From the NCBI RefSeq assembly GCF_001417775.1, contig NZ_BBZJ01000020.1, positions 62,001-126,000 of the forward strand: a stretch of 64,000 bases of DNA, given 5' to 3'. The notes under the pieces are model-generated. The model was not told the origin of the DNA. It was given only the letters and a program-made list of their open reading frames with translations, and did no database searches. The position numbers were made by a program, and so were the translations under genes. Shown here in pieces: positions 16,727-25,563 of this stretch (its first letter is position 1; the number at the start of each line of letters is the position of its first letter). This DNA comes from Streptomyces sp. TP-A0356. GTDB lineage: Bacteria > Actinomycetota > Actinomycetes > Streptomycetales > Streptomycetaceae.

Positions 16727-17519
16727 GGGAACGGATGGCCTTCCGGCGGAGCTGTCGTGCTCTTCGGACCACGGCGTACCCCTTGGTGAGGGCGCGGTCC
16801 CTGGCGAAGTTGCGGGCGATCGCGTGGCCCTGGACGAGCCGCTCGAACTCCTCGACACCGGTGCTGCGGCGCACGGTGACCCGTTGCAGCGCGTACGGGC
16901 CCTGGCGGCGGCGCGCGAGACCGTTGCCGACGGCGAGCGACTGGCGGTAGCCCGCCTCGCGCACCGTGCGGCGCACCCGGCGGCTGGAGTAGCCGTACGG
17001 GTAGGCGAACGAGACCGGGCGGCCGCCCAGCTCGTCGGCGACGATCTCCGTGCAGCGCCGCAGCTCGAACCGGAGCGTGTCCTCGTCCAGCTGGTCCAGC
17101 TGCGGATGCGTGTGGCTGTGGCCGCCGATCTCGGCCCCGGCGCCCGCGAGATCACGGACCTGGTTCCAGTCGAGCATGGTGTCCAGGCCCCCGCCGGTGT
17201 CGTGGGCGCCCCGGATCCAGCCGGTCGAGACGAACAGCGTGGAGGCGAAGCCGTGCTCGGCGAGCACCGGGAGGGCGTGCCGGTGCACACCCTCGTAGCC
17301 GTCGTCGAAGGTGATCAGGACGGGCCGCTCGGGCAGCGGACCGCCCTCCCGCCAGCTCCTCGCCAGATCCGCGGTGGTGACCGGCGTGAAGCGCAGGTCA
17401 CCCAGCCGAGCCATCTGCTCGGCGAAGGCCTCGGGCGCCACCGACAGGTCCCGCGTCGCGTCGTTGGGCTCCGTCGCGACCGAGTGGTACATGAGGATGG
17501 GCACGGCCTGTTCGCTCAT
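16719..17519 (-). CDS. Polysaccharide deacetylase (NodB/CE4)
   Basis: A 266-residue protein beginning MSEQAVPILMYHSV. It carries the CE4 motifs: TFDDGYEG (metal Asp pair), HSHTHPQLDQL (metal His residues), and the later FAYPYGYSSRRVRRTVREAGY. The C-terminus is strongly basic. No signal peptide is visible, so it may act on the cytoplasmic face or be exported another way. It overlaps the upstream GT2 gene by 4 bp (ATGA) and the downstream flippase gene by 8 bp, showing tight operon coupling. It likely N-deacetylates the polymer or a precursor. Confidence 0.88.
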   Translation of the reverse strand: MSEQAVPILMYHSVATEPNDATRDLSVAPEAFAEQMARLGDLRFTPVTTADLARSWREGGPLPERPVLITFDDGYEGVHRHALPVLAEHGFASTLFVSTGWIRGAHDTGGGLDTMLDWNQVRDLAGAGAEIGGHSHTHPQLDQLDEDTLRFELRRCTEIVADELGGRPVSFAYPYGYSSRRVRRTVREAGYRQSLAVGNGLARRRQGPYALQRVTVRRSTGVEEFERLVQGHAIARNFARDRALTKGYAVVRRARQLRRKAIRSRV

Positions 17520-18511
17520 GCGCTCTTCCCCTCTGCGTCCGGGATCTCCACGATCGAGAAGCTGACGCCGCCCCGGCGCGCCCGGACGCTTCCGAGGACG
17601 TATCCGCCCGCCGCGGTGAGCACCCCGGCCACGATCGCGCCCGCCCGGCCCGCGCCCCCGGGGCGGGCCAGCAGGGCGTCGCGCAGCCCCCGGGCCACCC
17701 CGGCGGGCAGCACCCGGGTGGTGTAGCGGCGCTCCGACTCGAGTCCCTTGCCGGCGCCGACGCTGCGGGCCACCAGCGCCTTGGACAGGCCCTCGGCGTA
17801 GGTACGGGTGCGGAAGTACGCGAAGTGCTCGCGCGGCTCGGGCACCCGGTGGTGGATCACCGCGCGGTCGTCGATCAGCACAACCGCGTCGGGTCTGGCC
17901 CGGGCCAGCCGGATGCACAGCTCGGTCTCCTCGCCGCCCAGCGGACGCTTGTCGCCGTCGCGCCCGATGCCGGTGGCGAAGCCGCCCGCCACCTCGAACG
18001 CCGTACGACGGAAGGAGGCGTTGCCCCCGAGGACGTTGCGTACCCGGACCCGGCCGGGCGGCAGCCCCTTGTACGTGCAGCCCACCACCCAGTCGAACTC
18101 CTCCGGGAACCAGGCCGGGCGGCGGCCCGACGCCCAGACCGGCATCGTACGGCCGCCGACGGCCAGGACACGCGGATCCTCGTACGCCGAAGCGAAGTGC
18201 CTCAGCCAGTCGCGCTCGGCCACCGCGTCGTCGTCGAGGAACGCGATGATCTCCCCGCACGAGGCGGCGATCCCGGTGTTGCGGCCCGCGGACAGGCCGC
18301 GGGGGCCCGCGTTGGCGAGCACACGGACCTCCTCGACCTCCTTGTACTCCCTGGTCAGCCGTTCCAGCAGGGTCTCGTTGTGGTCCACGACCAGCAGCGT
18401 CTCGCGGGCCGGCCGGGACTGCGTCCGCACCGAGGCGACCGCCGCGAGGATGTCCTCCCAGCGGTCCTCGGTGTAGACGCAGATCACCACGGAGATGTCC
18501 GGGTCGCTCAA
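17516..18511 (-). CDS. GT2 glycosyltransferase with C-terminal membrane segment
   Basis: A 331-residue GT-A enzyme: VVICVYTEDRWEDI (nucleotide-binding strand), GLSAGRNTGIAASCGEIIAFLDDDAV (DxD metal motif), and GGEETELCIRLARA (the ED acceptor motif). A short hydrophobic segment near residues 285-305 may anchor it. It probably adds sugars during repeat-unit assembly. It overlaps the neighbouring genes by 4 bp on both sides. Confidence 0.85.
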   Translation of the reverse strand: MSDPDISVVICVYTEDRWEDILAAVASVRTQSRPARETLLVVDHNETLLERLTREYKEVEEVRVLANAGPRGLSAGRNTGIAASCGEIIAFLDDDAVAERDWLRHFASAYEDPRVLAVGGRTMPVWASGRRPAWFPEEFDWVVGCTYKGLPPGRVRVRNVLGGNASFRRTAFEVAGGFATGIGRDGDKRPLGGEETELCIRLARARPDAVVLIDDRAVIHHRVPEPREHFAYFRTRTYAEGLSKALVARSVGAGKGLESERRYTTRVLPAGVARGLRDALLARPGGAGRAGAIVAGVLTAAGGYVLGSVRARRGGVSFSIVEIPDAEGKSA

Positions 18512-19326
18512 GACACCTCTCCCTGGCCCGAGTTGAGCGCGACCACGCGCGGGCGGCGGCGCAGCGCCCGCCGGTTGGAGCGCTCCTTGAGGATCACCTT
18601 CAGCACCCGCAGCCCGTCACGCACCGCGCGCAGGTTGCTCGCGCCGTGGATGCGGAGGTACTCGTGGCTGGGTATCTCCTGCACCTTGAGGCCGGCCTTG
18701 ACCACCCGGATGTTCATCAGCGTCTCCACCTCGAAGCCCGTGCAGTCGAGGTCGATCTGCTCCAGGCAGTGCCGCCAGAACGCGTTGTAGCCGTAGCAGA
18801 GGTCGGTGTAGCGGGCGCCGAACTTGGCGTTGACGATCGCGCACAGCACCCGGTTGCCCAGCTTGCGGATCGGCGTCATGTCGGAGGTGCCGCCGCCGTT
18901 CGCGAAGCGCGAGCCCTTCGCGAAGTCGGCGCCGGACACCAGTGCGGAGACGTAGCTGACGATCTCGTGTCCGTCCGCCGAGCCGTCCGCGTCGACCATC
19001 ACGATGATGTCGCCGGTGCAGGCCTGGAACCCGGTGATCAGGGCATCCCCTTTGCCCTTGCCCCGCTGTTCCACGACCTTCACCTCCGGCCACAGCTCCC
19101 GCGCGACCCGGACGGTGTCGTCGGTGGAATTCCCGTCGACGAGAACGACTTCGTGAATCCACCCGGGCAGCGTCTTGAAGACGTAGGGGAGATTCTCGGC
19201 CTCATTCATGGCGGGAATCACCACGCTCACCGGTGGCGTAATGGCCAGGTGAGAGGAGATGGGCCGGTACTTCCCCGGCATTAACGGATCTTGTCCCGAA
19301 ACTGCCGGGCGCAGTGCAGAACTCAT
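18508..19326 (-). CDS. DPM1-like GT2 glycosyltransferase with a TTA codon
   Basis: A 272-residue GT2 enzyme: VSVVIPAMNEAENLPYVF, VDGNSTDDTV, and VMVDADGSADG with the DxD motif. This is the pattern of enzymes that move a sugar onto polyprenyl phosphate. No C-terminal membrane segments are present, so it should be peripheral. Leu15 is encoded by TTA (19282-19284, complement), the only TTA codon noticed in the window, making translation potentially bldA-dependent. A start at Met16 would remove it, but the upstream ATG has the better ribosome site (GAGAGGGACC). First gene of the four-gene operon. Confidence 0.85.
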   Translation of the reverse strand: MSSALRPAVSGQDPLMPGKYRPISSHLAITPPVSVVIPAMNEAENLPYVFKTLPGWIHEVVLVDGNSTDDTVRVARELWPEVKVVEQRGKGKGDALITGFQACTGDIIVMVDADGSADGHEIVSYVSALVSGADFAKGSRFANGGGTSDMTPIRKLGNRVLCAIVNAKFGARYTDLCYGYNAFWRHCLEQIDLDCTGFEVETLMNIRVVKAGLKVQEIPSHEYLRIHGASNLRAVRDGLRVLKVILKERSNRRALRRRPRVVALNSGQGEVS

Positions 19327-19695
19327 GAGTCTGGTCCCTCTCGTCCGGTGGACCGCCCGCCCCTGGGCGGTCCGGCAATGTGTCCGGTTCGAAAGGGGGG
19401 TTCTCACTCACGGCATGCCGAAATGGATCTCCGTGCAAGCCGGGTGAGCTGGCAAAGCTGGCCGTCTGCCGCAATGACGGCAGCCGGTCGCGCGGCACGA
19501 CTCGGTGCGCATGTGGTCACCGAGCACGGCACCCCCCTACCGCGCCCCGCGCCGGAACCATCGCGGTACCTGAGCCCTCCCCTGGAGCCGCTTGATGATG
19601 GACCGATGCGGGTGGATGTACGACGGTATTGACGATTGCGTCTTTATGGCAAGACCTGGGACGTGTCCCTCGTTTTCTGTTGGTATGGCCGTAAC
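19327..19695. other. Intergenic promoter region of the glycosyltransferase operon
   Basis: About 370 bp, visibly less GC-rich than its surroundings in the right half (TTGACGATTGCGTCTTTATG on the plus strand). It should contain the promoter of the DPM1-like operon and the 3' end signals of the CelD-like gene. No open frame with a ribosome site and no clear palindrome were found. Confidence 0.5.
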
Positions 19696-20790
19696 TCAAT
19701 CCCTCGAACGGATTTTCCCCATCCGTTTGAGGATGCGATCGGCCGGTTCGAACAGTTCCGGCCGAGACAGCACCGCATTACGCAGTGCCCGGACCGGGGC
19801 GCGGCGCGCCCTGTGTCCGAATGCGATGGGGTGACGACGTGTCACCCACCCTTCCGACACCCAAAGTTCCCGTGTCTTCAGGGAGTCCTTGTATTCCTTC
19901 TGGCCCCGCCCGAGATCCAGATAGGCGATGCCGTCGGCGGCGGCGGCCTCGGCCATCCGCAGATGCAGGATCAGCCCGGGCGAGTATTTCGCGAACGCCG
20001 TGTCGTAGGCAGGGAACCAGCAGGCGAGCACCCGCTCGGTGCGCAGGCCGAAGTGCGCGGCCACCGGCCGGCCGTCCGCGTAGAGGACCGACAGCACCCC
20101 CGCGAACGGCTCCGAGCGGGTGTGGAAGAGCTGCTGCACCAGCTGGTTGATCCAGGGGTGCGCGAAGCGGTCGCTGCGCCCCGTCCTGCGGTACTGCGCC
20201 GACTTCCAGCCCATCAGCGTGCGCAGGGCGGACAGGTCGCGCTCGTCATGGACGTAGCGCACCCCTCCGGCGTCGCGCCCGAGCTTGCGCTCCTTGGCCA
20301 GTGTCGTGCGGGTGAACTTCGGCGACTGGGTGCGCAACTGGCTCAGATACGCCTCGTACCCCTGGTCGACGTCCATGACCGGGGAGGGGAAGGTGCCGGA
20401 GGCTCCCGCCTCGAACGGCGTCTGCCCTTCCACCAGGTGGTCGAACTCCCAGACGGCGAGCCCGCAGGCCCGCAACAGCTCCTGCGCGTCCCAGGTGAAG
20501 CCCGGCCGGTGCACCAGGCCCTGGCTGTCGGAGAGGCCGAGGCCGACGGCCCGGCCGACACCGGAGTGGGTCTTCTGGAAGGGGAAGAACGCGGCCGGCT
20601 CGCCGTCCTCACGGACGACCGCGATCCGTACGCCGCGTCTCGTCCGGCCCACCGCGAGCGCGAACTCCGGGGAAAGGAAGGGATTCGCCAGCCCGGGCGA
20701 GCCGTTCAGATGTGCCTTCGACTGCAAAGCCGTCCACGCTGCCCGGTCGGCGGAGCTGAGTTCGCCTGGGCGGTACACGCTGATGTCCAC
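19696..20790 (-). CDS. CelD/BcsL-like GNAT acyltransferase
   Basis: A 364-residue protein with a duplicated GNAT-like fold of the FemAB/CelD type: an N-terminal half ending near FPSPVMDVDQGYEAYLSQL, and a C-terminal half with GVLSVLYADGRPVAAHFGLRTERVLACWFPAYDTAFAKYSPGLILHLRMAEAAAADGIAYLDLGRGQKEYKDSL, the conserved acetyltransferase core. Such proteins acylate or otherwise modify extracellular polysaccharides. It lies just downstream of a small membrane protein (4-bp gap) and upstream of the GT operon. Confidence 0.8.
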   Translation of the reverse strand: MDISVYRPGELSSADRAAWTALQSKAHLNGSPGLANPFLSPEFALAVGRTRRGVRIAVVREDGEPAAFFPFQKTHSGVGRAVGLGLSDSQGLVHRPGFTWDAQELLRACGLAVWEFDHLVEGQTPFEAGASGTFPSPVMDVDQGYEAYLSQLRTQSPKFTRTTLAKERKLGRDAGGVRYVHDERDLSALRTLMGWKSAQYRRTGRSDRFAHPWINQLVQQLFHTRSEPFAGVLSVLYADGRPVAAHFGLRTERVLACWFPAYDTAFAKYSPGLILHLRMAEAAAADGIAYLDLGRGQKEYKDSLKTRELWVSEGWVTRRHPIAFGHRARRAPVRALRNAVLSRPELFEPADRILKRMGKIRSRD

Positions 20791-20794
20791 GTCT

Positions 20795-21217
20795 TCAGGC
20801 CCGTCTTGTCGCCGTACGGCGGCGCCGCCGTCGTACCGGTACCAGCAGGAGAACGAGGGAGCTGATCACGGTCACCGCGACGATCCCGCCGGTGACCGAC
20901 CACCGGTGCACCGCCAGCATGCCCTGGGCGATGAGCAGGTCGATGGCGATCGCTCCCGCGACGGACACCACCGCGCGGGCGAAGGGATCCAGCCTCCGCA
21001 GGGCGGCGCCGACGGCGGTGGCCGGCGCGGCGAGCAGGAAGAACAGCGTGAACGGGCCGCGCAGCGGCGAGCCGGCGTCGAGGAGCGCGAGGATCGCGCC
21101 GACCCCCGCGACGACGACCGCCACGCCCGCGAGCACGGGGAACAGGTCCCTCCCCGGACCCCGCCCCGACCACCCGTCCCCGCCTGATGAAGGCGGCTTG
21201 ATGCCTAAGGTCTGCAT
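20795..21217 (-). CDS. Small integral membrane protein
   Basis: About 140 residues with roughly four hydrophobic helices starting at FPVLAGVAVVVAGVGAILAL and ending in an Arg-rich tail. No recognised family. It is joined to the CelD-like gene by a 4-bp gap and may help anchor the polysaccharide machinery. The start is uncertain: the ATG (MQTLGIKPP) is used here, but the sequence before the first helix looks unlike a normal N-terminus and may come from the neighbouring repeat element; a TTG 23 codons upstream is also in frame. Confidence 0.6.
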   Translation of the reverse strand: MQTLGIKPPSSGGDGWSGRGPGRDLFPVLAGVAVVVAGVGAILALLDAGSPLRGPFTLFFLLAAPATAVGAALRRLDPFARAVVSVAGAIAIDLLIAQGMLAVHRWSVTGGIVAVTVISSLVLLLVPVRRRRRRTATRRA

Positions 21218-21329
21218 TGGCGACTTTGCCCCCCGAAGCGCCGGATGCCGGGCTTCAATGTCGCGCAGCCACCAGGGGGCCGTCAAGACGCGGAGGCGGT
21301 GCGGCCGGCTTCTTGGCCGGCTCTAAGGC

Positions 21330-21485
21330 GTCCTTGCACTATGAGCGCCCGATGAGGTCGCGTGGTCTGGTGCCGTGCATCGCAAGGCGCCGAAGAGCCC
21401 TTGTAGCGGAGCTACCAGGGCTCTTCGGCAACGCGGCGAGGTGCGGTGCCAGACCACGCGACCCGGGCGGGCATAGTGCAAGGAC
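21330..21485. repeat. 156-bp near-complete hairpin, MITE-like element
   Basis: Terminal inverted repeats of 14 bp match perfectly (GTCCTTGCACTATG). Inside, CGCGTGGTCTGG and GAAGAGCCCT blocks pair again, and the centre is a 16-bp stem with one mismatch around a GGA loop. The whole element can fold on itself. It contains no gene. The design fits a non-autonomous insertion element. Both flanks contain CTAA a few bases outside the arms, possibly a target duplication or part of the ends. Confidence 0.75.
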
Positions 21486-21497
21486 CCCTAAACATGT

Positions 21498-21529
21498 GTT
21501 CCCCGGAGGCGGTACCGGCTCCGGGGAAC
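21498..21529. terminator. Terminator of the subtilisin gene
   Basis: An 11-bp perfect stem (GTTCCCCGGAG with its complement) and a 10-nt loop lie 22 bp beyond the subtilisin stop codon. Confidence 0.8.
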
Positions 21530-21551
21530 CGTCGTTCGGGTCGGGCGGGTC

Positions 21552-22760
21552 CTACGGGACGATCCGCAGGAGCTTGTTCGGCGAGCCGCTCCCCGGGCTG
21601 GTGACCACGCCCGAGGTGGCGCCGTTCACCAGGGCCGTGGCGACCTGGGCCGGGGTGGCCGAGGGGTGGTTCGCCAGATAGACCGCGGCCGCGCCCGCGA
21701 CGTGCGGGGTCGCCATCGACGTGCCCGAGATGGTGTTGGTCGCGGTGTCACTGGTGTTCCAGCCGGCCGTGATCGAGGAGCCGGGGGCGAAGAGGTCCAG
21801 CACCGAGCCGTAGTTGGAGTAGCTCGCCCTGGCGTCCGAGCTGGTGGTGGCGCCGACCGTGATCGCCTGGGTGACCCGGGCCGGCGAGTAGGAGGAGGCG
21901 TTGGCGCTGCTGTTGCCCGCGGCGACCGCGTAGGTGACGCCGCTGGATATGGAGTTGCGCACCGCCGTGTCCAGCGAGCTGGAAGCGGAGCCGCCCAGCG
22001 ACATGTTGGCGACCGCCGGGCTGGTGTGGTTCGCGGTCACCCAGTCGATGCCCGCGATGACGCCGGCCGTCGTGCCGGAGCCGTTGTTGTCGAGCACGCG
22101 GACCGCCACGATCTTCGCCTTCTTGGCGACGCCGTAGGTCGAGCCCGCGATGGTGGTGGCCACGTGGGTGCCGTGGCCGTTGCCGTCGGACGCGATGGTG
22201 TCGCCGTCCACGGCGTCGTAGCCGTACGAGGCGCGCCCGCTGATCTGCTGGTGGGTGATGCGGACGCCGGTGTCGATGACGTAGGCGGTCACGCCGCTGC
22301 CCGCCGAGTCCGGGTAGGTGTACGTGCCGGAGAGCGGGAGCGCCGCCTGGTCGATGCGGTCCAGCCCCCAGGGCGCGTTGGACTGCGTGGTGTCGGTCAG
22401 GTGGACCGTCTGGTTCTGTTCCACCGAGGCCACCGCGGGGTCGGCCGCGAGTCTTCTGGCCTCGGTCGCGGAGAGGTTCGCCGTGTAGCCGTTCAGCGCG
22501 CTGCCGAACGTCTTCTTCACCGTGCCGCCGTACTGGTTGATCAGGCTCCTGCCCTTGCCGGACGCGGCCTTGTAGCCCGCGCTCTTCTTGAGCGTGACGA
22601 TGTAGCTGTCCTTGACCGCGGTGGGGGAGCCGGCGGCGAGCACGGTGCCCTCGGCCGGGGCGGCCTGGGCGGGAAGTGCGGTCAGGCCGCCCAGGAGGGC
22701 GGCGGTCGCCACGCCGGTGAGGGCGGCGAAGCGGATCTTCCTGCTACGCGGTTGTGCCAT
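21552..22760 (-). CDS. Secreted S8 subtilisin-family serine protease
   Basis: A 402-residue preproprotein: signal peptide (1-33), I9 inhibitor propeptide (about 50-122, SYIVTLKKS to VEQNQTVHL), and a catalytic domain with Asp163 (VIDTG), His196 (GNGHGTHV), oxyanion Asn283 (AAGNSS) and Ser348 (SGTSMATPHVAG). All key residues are present, so an active extracellular protease is expected. A hairpin terminator follows. By recalled synteny it belongs to the accessory block with the polysaccharide genes. It diverges from the GDSL lipase gene. Confidence 0.93.
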   Translation of the reverse strand: MAQPRSRKIRFAALTGVATAALLGGLTALPAQAAPAEGTVLAAGSPTAVKDSYIVTLKKSAGYKAASGKGRSLINQYGGTVKKTFGSALNGYTANLSATEARRLAADPAVASVEQNQTVHLTDTTQSNAPWGLDRIDQAALPLSGTYTYPDSAGSGVTAYVIDTGVRITHQQISGRASYGYDAVDGDTIASDGNGHGTHVATTIAGSTYGVAKKAKIVAVRVLDNNGSGTTAGVIAGIDWVTANHTSPAVANMSLGGSASSSLDTAVRNSISSGVTYAVAAGNSSANASSYSPARVTQAITVGATTSSDARASYSNYGSVLDLFAPGSSITAGWNTSDTATNTISGTSMATPHVAGAAAVYLANHPSATPAQVATALVNGATSGVVTSPGSGSPNKLLRIVP

Positions 22761-23070
22761 ACGAGGGAGTCCTCCTCGGGCAAGCGCGCCTGGGCGGGGC
22801 GCGCGACTGTGGGGGTGCGCGCGGCATCGCGCACACGACCCTGGAGCGTTGCGTTCCGCGCCCAGGGGTGAGTAAAGGGTGGGTCAACAGGCGCTGGGAC
22901 TCAAGGGTGTTGACGGCCTGTCATATACCTGTCACATGCACGTAATCGTCCAGTACCGGTTGCGATGTTGATCCCGTTGAATGTCGAAATGGTCTTGGCA
23001 TGGACACTTCCTGTCAACACGCGTAGCTGCTACGACAGTTGTGGCAGAGATCCTGCTAAAGGGAGGTTCC
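22761..23070. other. Divergent promoter region, protease/GDSL lipase
   Basis: About 310 bp between two secreted-enzyme genes. The GDSL side is AT-richer (GTCATATACCTGTCACATG near 22920). No palindrome strong enough to call an operator was seen, and no small gene. Confidence 0.4.
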
Positions 23071-23877
23071 ATGAGACGTTCCCGATTTGCGGCATACGTG
23101 ACCTCGCTCCTCCTCGCCGTCGGCCTCACCCTCACCGGTGCCGCCGCGGCGCAGGCGTCCCCCCTCGCCGCGGCCGGCGGCTATGTGGCCCTCGGCGACT
23201 CCTACTCCTCCGGCGTCGGCGCCGGCAGTTACATCAGCTCGAGCGGCAGCTGCAACCGCAGCACGAAGGCCTACCCGTATCTGTGGCAGGCCGCCCACGC
23301 ACCCGCCTCGTTCAGCTTCCTGGCCTGCTCGGGCGCCAAGACCGGCGATGTCCTCAACAACCAGCTCGGCACTCTCGGTTCGGCCACGAGCCTCGTGTCC
23401 ATCACCATCGGCGGCAACGACGCCGGCTTCTCCGACGTCATGACGACCTGTGTGCTCCAGTCCGACAGCGCCTGCCTCTCGCGCATCGCGACGGCCAAGG
23501 CGTACGTCGACTCGACCCTGCCCGGCCAACTGGACAACGTCTACTCGGCGATCAGCGCCAAGGCCCCGTCGGCCCATGTGGTCGTGCTGGGCTATCCCCG
23601 GTTCTACCAGCTCGGCACCACCTGCCTCGGCCTGTCCGAGACCAAGCGGTCCGCGATCAACGGCGCCGCCGACTACCTGGACGCCGCGGTTGCCAAGCGG
23701 GCCGCCGACCACGGCTTCACCTTCGGCGACGTCCGCGGCACGTTCAGCGGCCATGAGATCTGCTCCGGCGACTCCTGGCTGCACAGCGTCAACTGGCTGA
23801 ACATCAGCGAGTCCTACCACCCGACCGCGGCCGGCCAGTCCGGCGGCTATCTGCCGGTGCTGACCAGCGCGGCCTGA
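23071..23877 (+). CDS. Secreted SGNH/GDSL lipase
   Basis: A 268-residue protein: signal peptide (1-30), block I LGDSYSSG (Ser44), block III GGNDAGF (Asn116) and block V SESYHPT (His250). Six Cys in the mature part match the three disulfides of Streptomyces extracellular lipases. The ATG has GGGAGG just upstream; an in-frame reading 30 codons longer is not supported. It resembles S. coelicolor SCO1725, an experimentally characterised lipase (recalled). It ends 3 bp from the convergent kinase gene. Confidence 0.93.
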   Translation: MRRSRFAAYVTSLLLAVGLTLTGAAAAQASPLAAAGGYVALGDSYSSGVGAGSYISSSGSCNRSTKAYPYLWQAAHAPASFSFLACSGAKTGDVLNNQLGTLGSATSLVSITIGGNDAGFSDVMTTCVLQSDSACLSRIATAKAYVDSTLPGQLDNVYSAISAKAPSAHVVVLGYPRFYQLGTTCLGLSETKRSAINGAADYLDAAVAKRAADHGFTFGDVRGTFSGHEICSGDSWLHSVNWLNISESYHPTAAGQSGGYLPVLTSAA

Positions 23878-23880
23878 CGG

Positions 23881-25500
23881 TCACGAACTGGAGGGGGAGG
23901 CCCCGCCCGACGGGGTCTCCGTCTCACACGTCACGGAGAACGGCACGGAGTTCGACGTGGCCCGCACCGGACCGCGTACCTCCACACCGATCTCGTTCCG
24001 GACCGAACCGCCCGCCTCGTACGTGGTGACGACGACCTGCCGCCGCATGGTCCGGCCGCCGCCGGCGGGGAACGCCAAGGTCTTCCAGCCGGGGTCCGAC
24101 ACCTGTCCCGTCCTGGTGACCCAGCGGTAGGACACCTCGACCGGGACGCTGCCCACCGTGAACGTCGCCGTGAACGTGGGCGCCTGAGCGTCCGGCGGCG
24201 GACAGGTGCCGTCGTAGTCGGTGTGCGCACCCGTCACCGTCACCTGGACGGACTGGGCGGGCGGGCTCGACGGACGACCGCCCCCGCTTCCGCCGCCGGC
24301 CGTCGATCCGCCGGACGGGGTGGTGCCCGCTCCGGTACTCCTGCCGGGGCCGCTCGAACTCCCGCCGCTCGCCCCGCCGCTCGCCCCGCCGCCGTGCGTG
24401 GCCCCGCTGCCCGTGGTGCTGGTGCCGCCGCCGCTGCCGTTGTCACGGTTCGCCAGCGCGTACGCCAGTCCCGCCAAGGCCAGCGCGAGCACGGCCAGGC
24501 CCGTGATCAGGACGACGACGGCACGGCGGTTGCGCGGCACCGGCCCGGTGGTGGCGGGGTACTCGGGCCGGGTCGCGGCGGTGGGGGCGGGCGCGGGCAG
24601 CGGGGGAGTGGACGGTCCGCCGGGGTACGCCGTGACCGTCGGGCTGTACGCGGGGGAGCCCGTGCGCGGGGTGCCGCCCGCTCCGATGATCCGCAGGTCC
24701 CGCTCTGCCTGTTCGGCAGGGAGGCGCTCCGCCGGATCCTTGCGCAGCAGCCCCTCGATCACGGGGGCCAGCGGCCCGGCCCGGCGCGGTGGCGGCAACT
24801 CCTCGTCGACCACGGCCCGCAGCGTGTTCAGCGGTGTGTTCTGCCGGAACGGCGAGTTGCCCTCGACCGCCGCGTACAGCAGCACGCCGAGCGACCACAG
24901 GTCGGACTCGGGGCCCGGTGTGCGTCCCAGCGCCCGTTCGGGGGCGAGGAACTCGGGCGAACCGATGACCTCGCCGGTCATGGTCAGCGCCGAACTGCCC
25001 TCGACCGTGGCGATGCCGAAGTCCGTGAGCACCACCCGGCCGTCGTTCGCCAGCAGGACGTTGCCCGGTTTGACGTCGCGGTGCAGCACCCCGGCCGCAT
25101 GTGCGGCGCGCAGGGCGGACAGTACCTCGGCGCCGATGTGCGCGGCCCGCTGCGGGGAGATCGGTCCCTCCGCGTCCAGCAGGTCCGACAGGGCGATGCC
25201 ACGGATCAGTTCCATCACGATCCAGGGGCGGCCGTCCTCCTGGGCCACGTCATAGACCGTCACGACATTCCGGTTCGCCACCCGGGCCGCCGCCCAGGCC
25301 TCGCGCTCCAGCCGGGCGTACATGCGCTGCACCTCGGTCGAGGGAAGCCCGGCCGGGGCGCGCACCTCCTTGACGGCCACCTCCCGGTGCAGGACCTCGT
25401 CACGCGCCCGCCACACCGTCCCCATGCCGCCCTGGCCGAGGGGGGAGAGAAGACGGTAGCGACCCGCGATCACACGTTCACGGCCCGGTTCTTCGGACAC
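23881..25500 (-). CDS. Transmembrane Ser/Thr protein kinase
   Basis: A 539-residue PknB-type kinase. The kinase domain (about 15-270) has glycine loop LGQGGMGTVW, Lys44, HRD (catalytic Asp142) and DFG (Asp160), so it looks active. A Pro-rich juxtamembrane stretch precedes a membrane helix (327-350). The outside part is a Gly/Ser-rich linker plus an Ig-like domain of about 110 residues with two Cys, instead of PASTA repeats. The GTG start has GGGGGA upstream. The ligand of the outer domain is unknown. Confidence 0.92.
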   Translation of the reverse strand: MSEEPGRERVIAGRYRLLSPLGQGGMGTVWRARDEVLHREVAVKEVRAPAGLPSTEVQRMYARLEREAWAAARVANRNVVTVYDVAQEDGRPWIVMELIRGIALSDLLDAEGPISPQRAAHIGAEVLSALRAAHAAGVLHRDVKPGNVLLANDGRVVLTDFGIATVEGSSALTMTGEVIGSPEFLAPERALGRTPGPESDLWSLGVLLYAAVEGNSPFRQNTPLNTLRAVVDEELPPPRRAGPLAPVIEGLLRKDPAERLPAEQAERDLRIIGAGGTPRTGSPAYSPTVTAYPGGPSTPPLPAPAPTAATRPEYPATTGPVPRNRRAVVVLITGLAVLALALAGLAYALANRDNGSGGGTSTTGSGATHGGGASGGASGGSSSGPGRSTGAGTTPSGGSTAGGGSGGGRPSSPPAQSVQVTVTGAHTDYDGTCPPPDAQAPTFTATFTVGSVPVEVSYRWVTRTGQVSDPGWKTLAFPAGGGRTMRRQVVVTTYEAGGSVRNEIGVEVRGPVRATSNSVPFSVTCETETPSGGASPSSS

Positions 25501-25563
25501 GGGCGTCCCCCATTCGCATCCGCGCGACGTATCCACTCCGCGTGATTTCTCCCCAAAAGTAGC

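Noticed and set aside
12965..17290. Extended reading of the flippase gene, 188 residues longer
   Set aside because: The extra part is the deacetylase gene in another frame; the GTG overlapping the deacetylase stop is the natural start.
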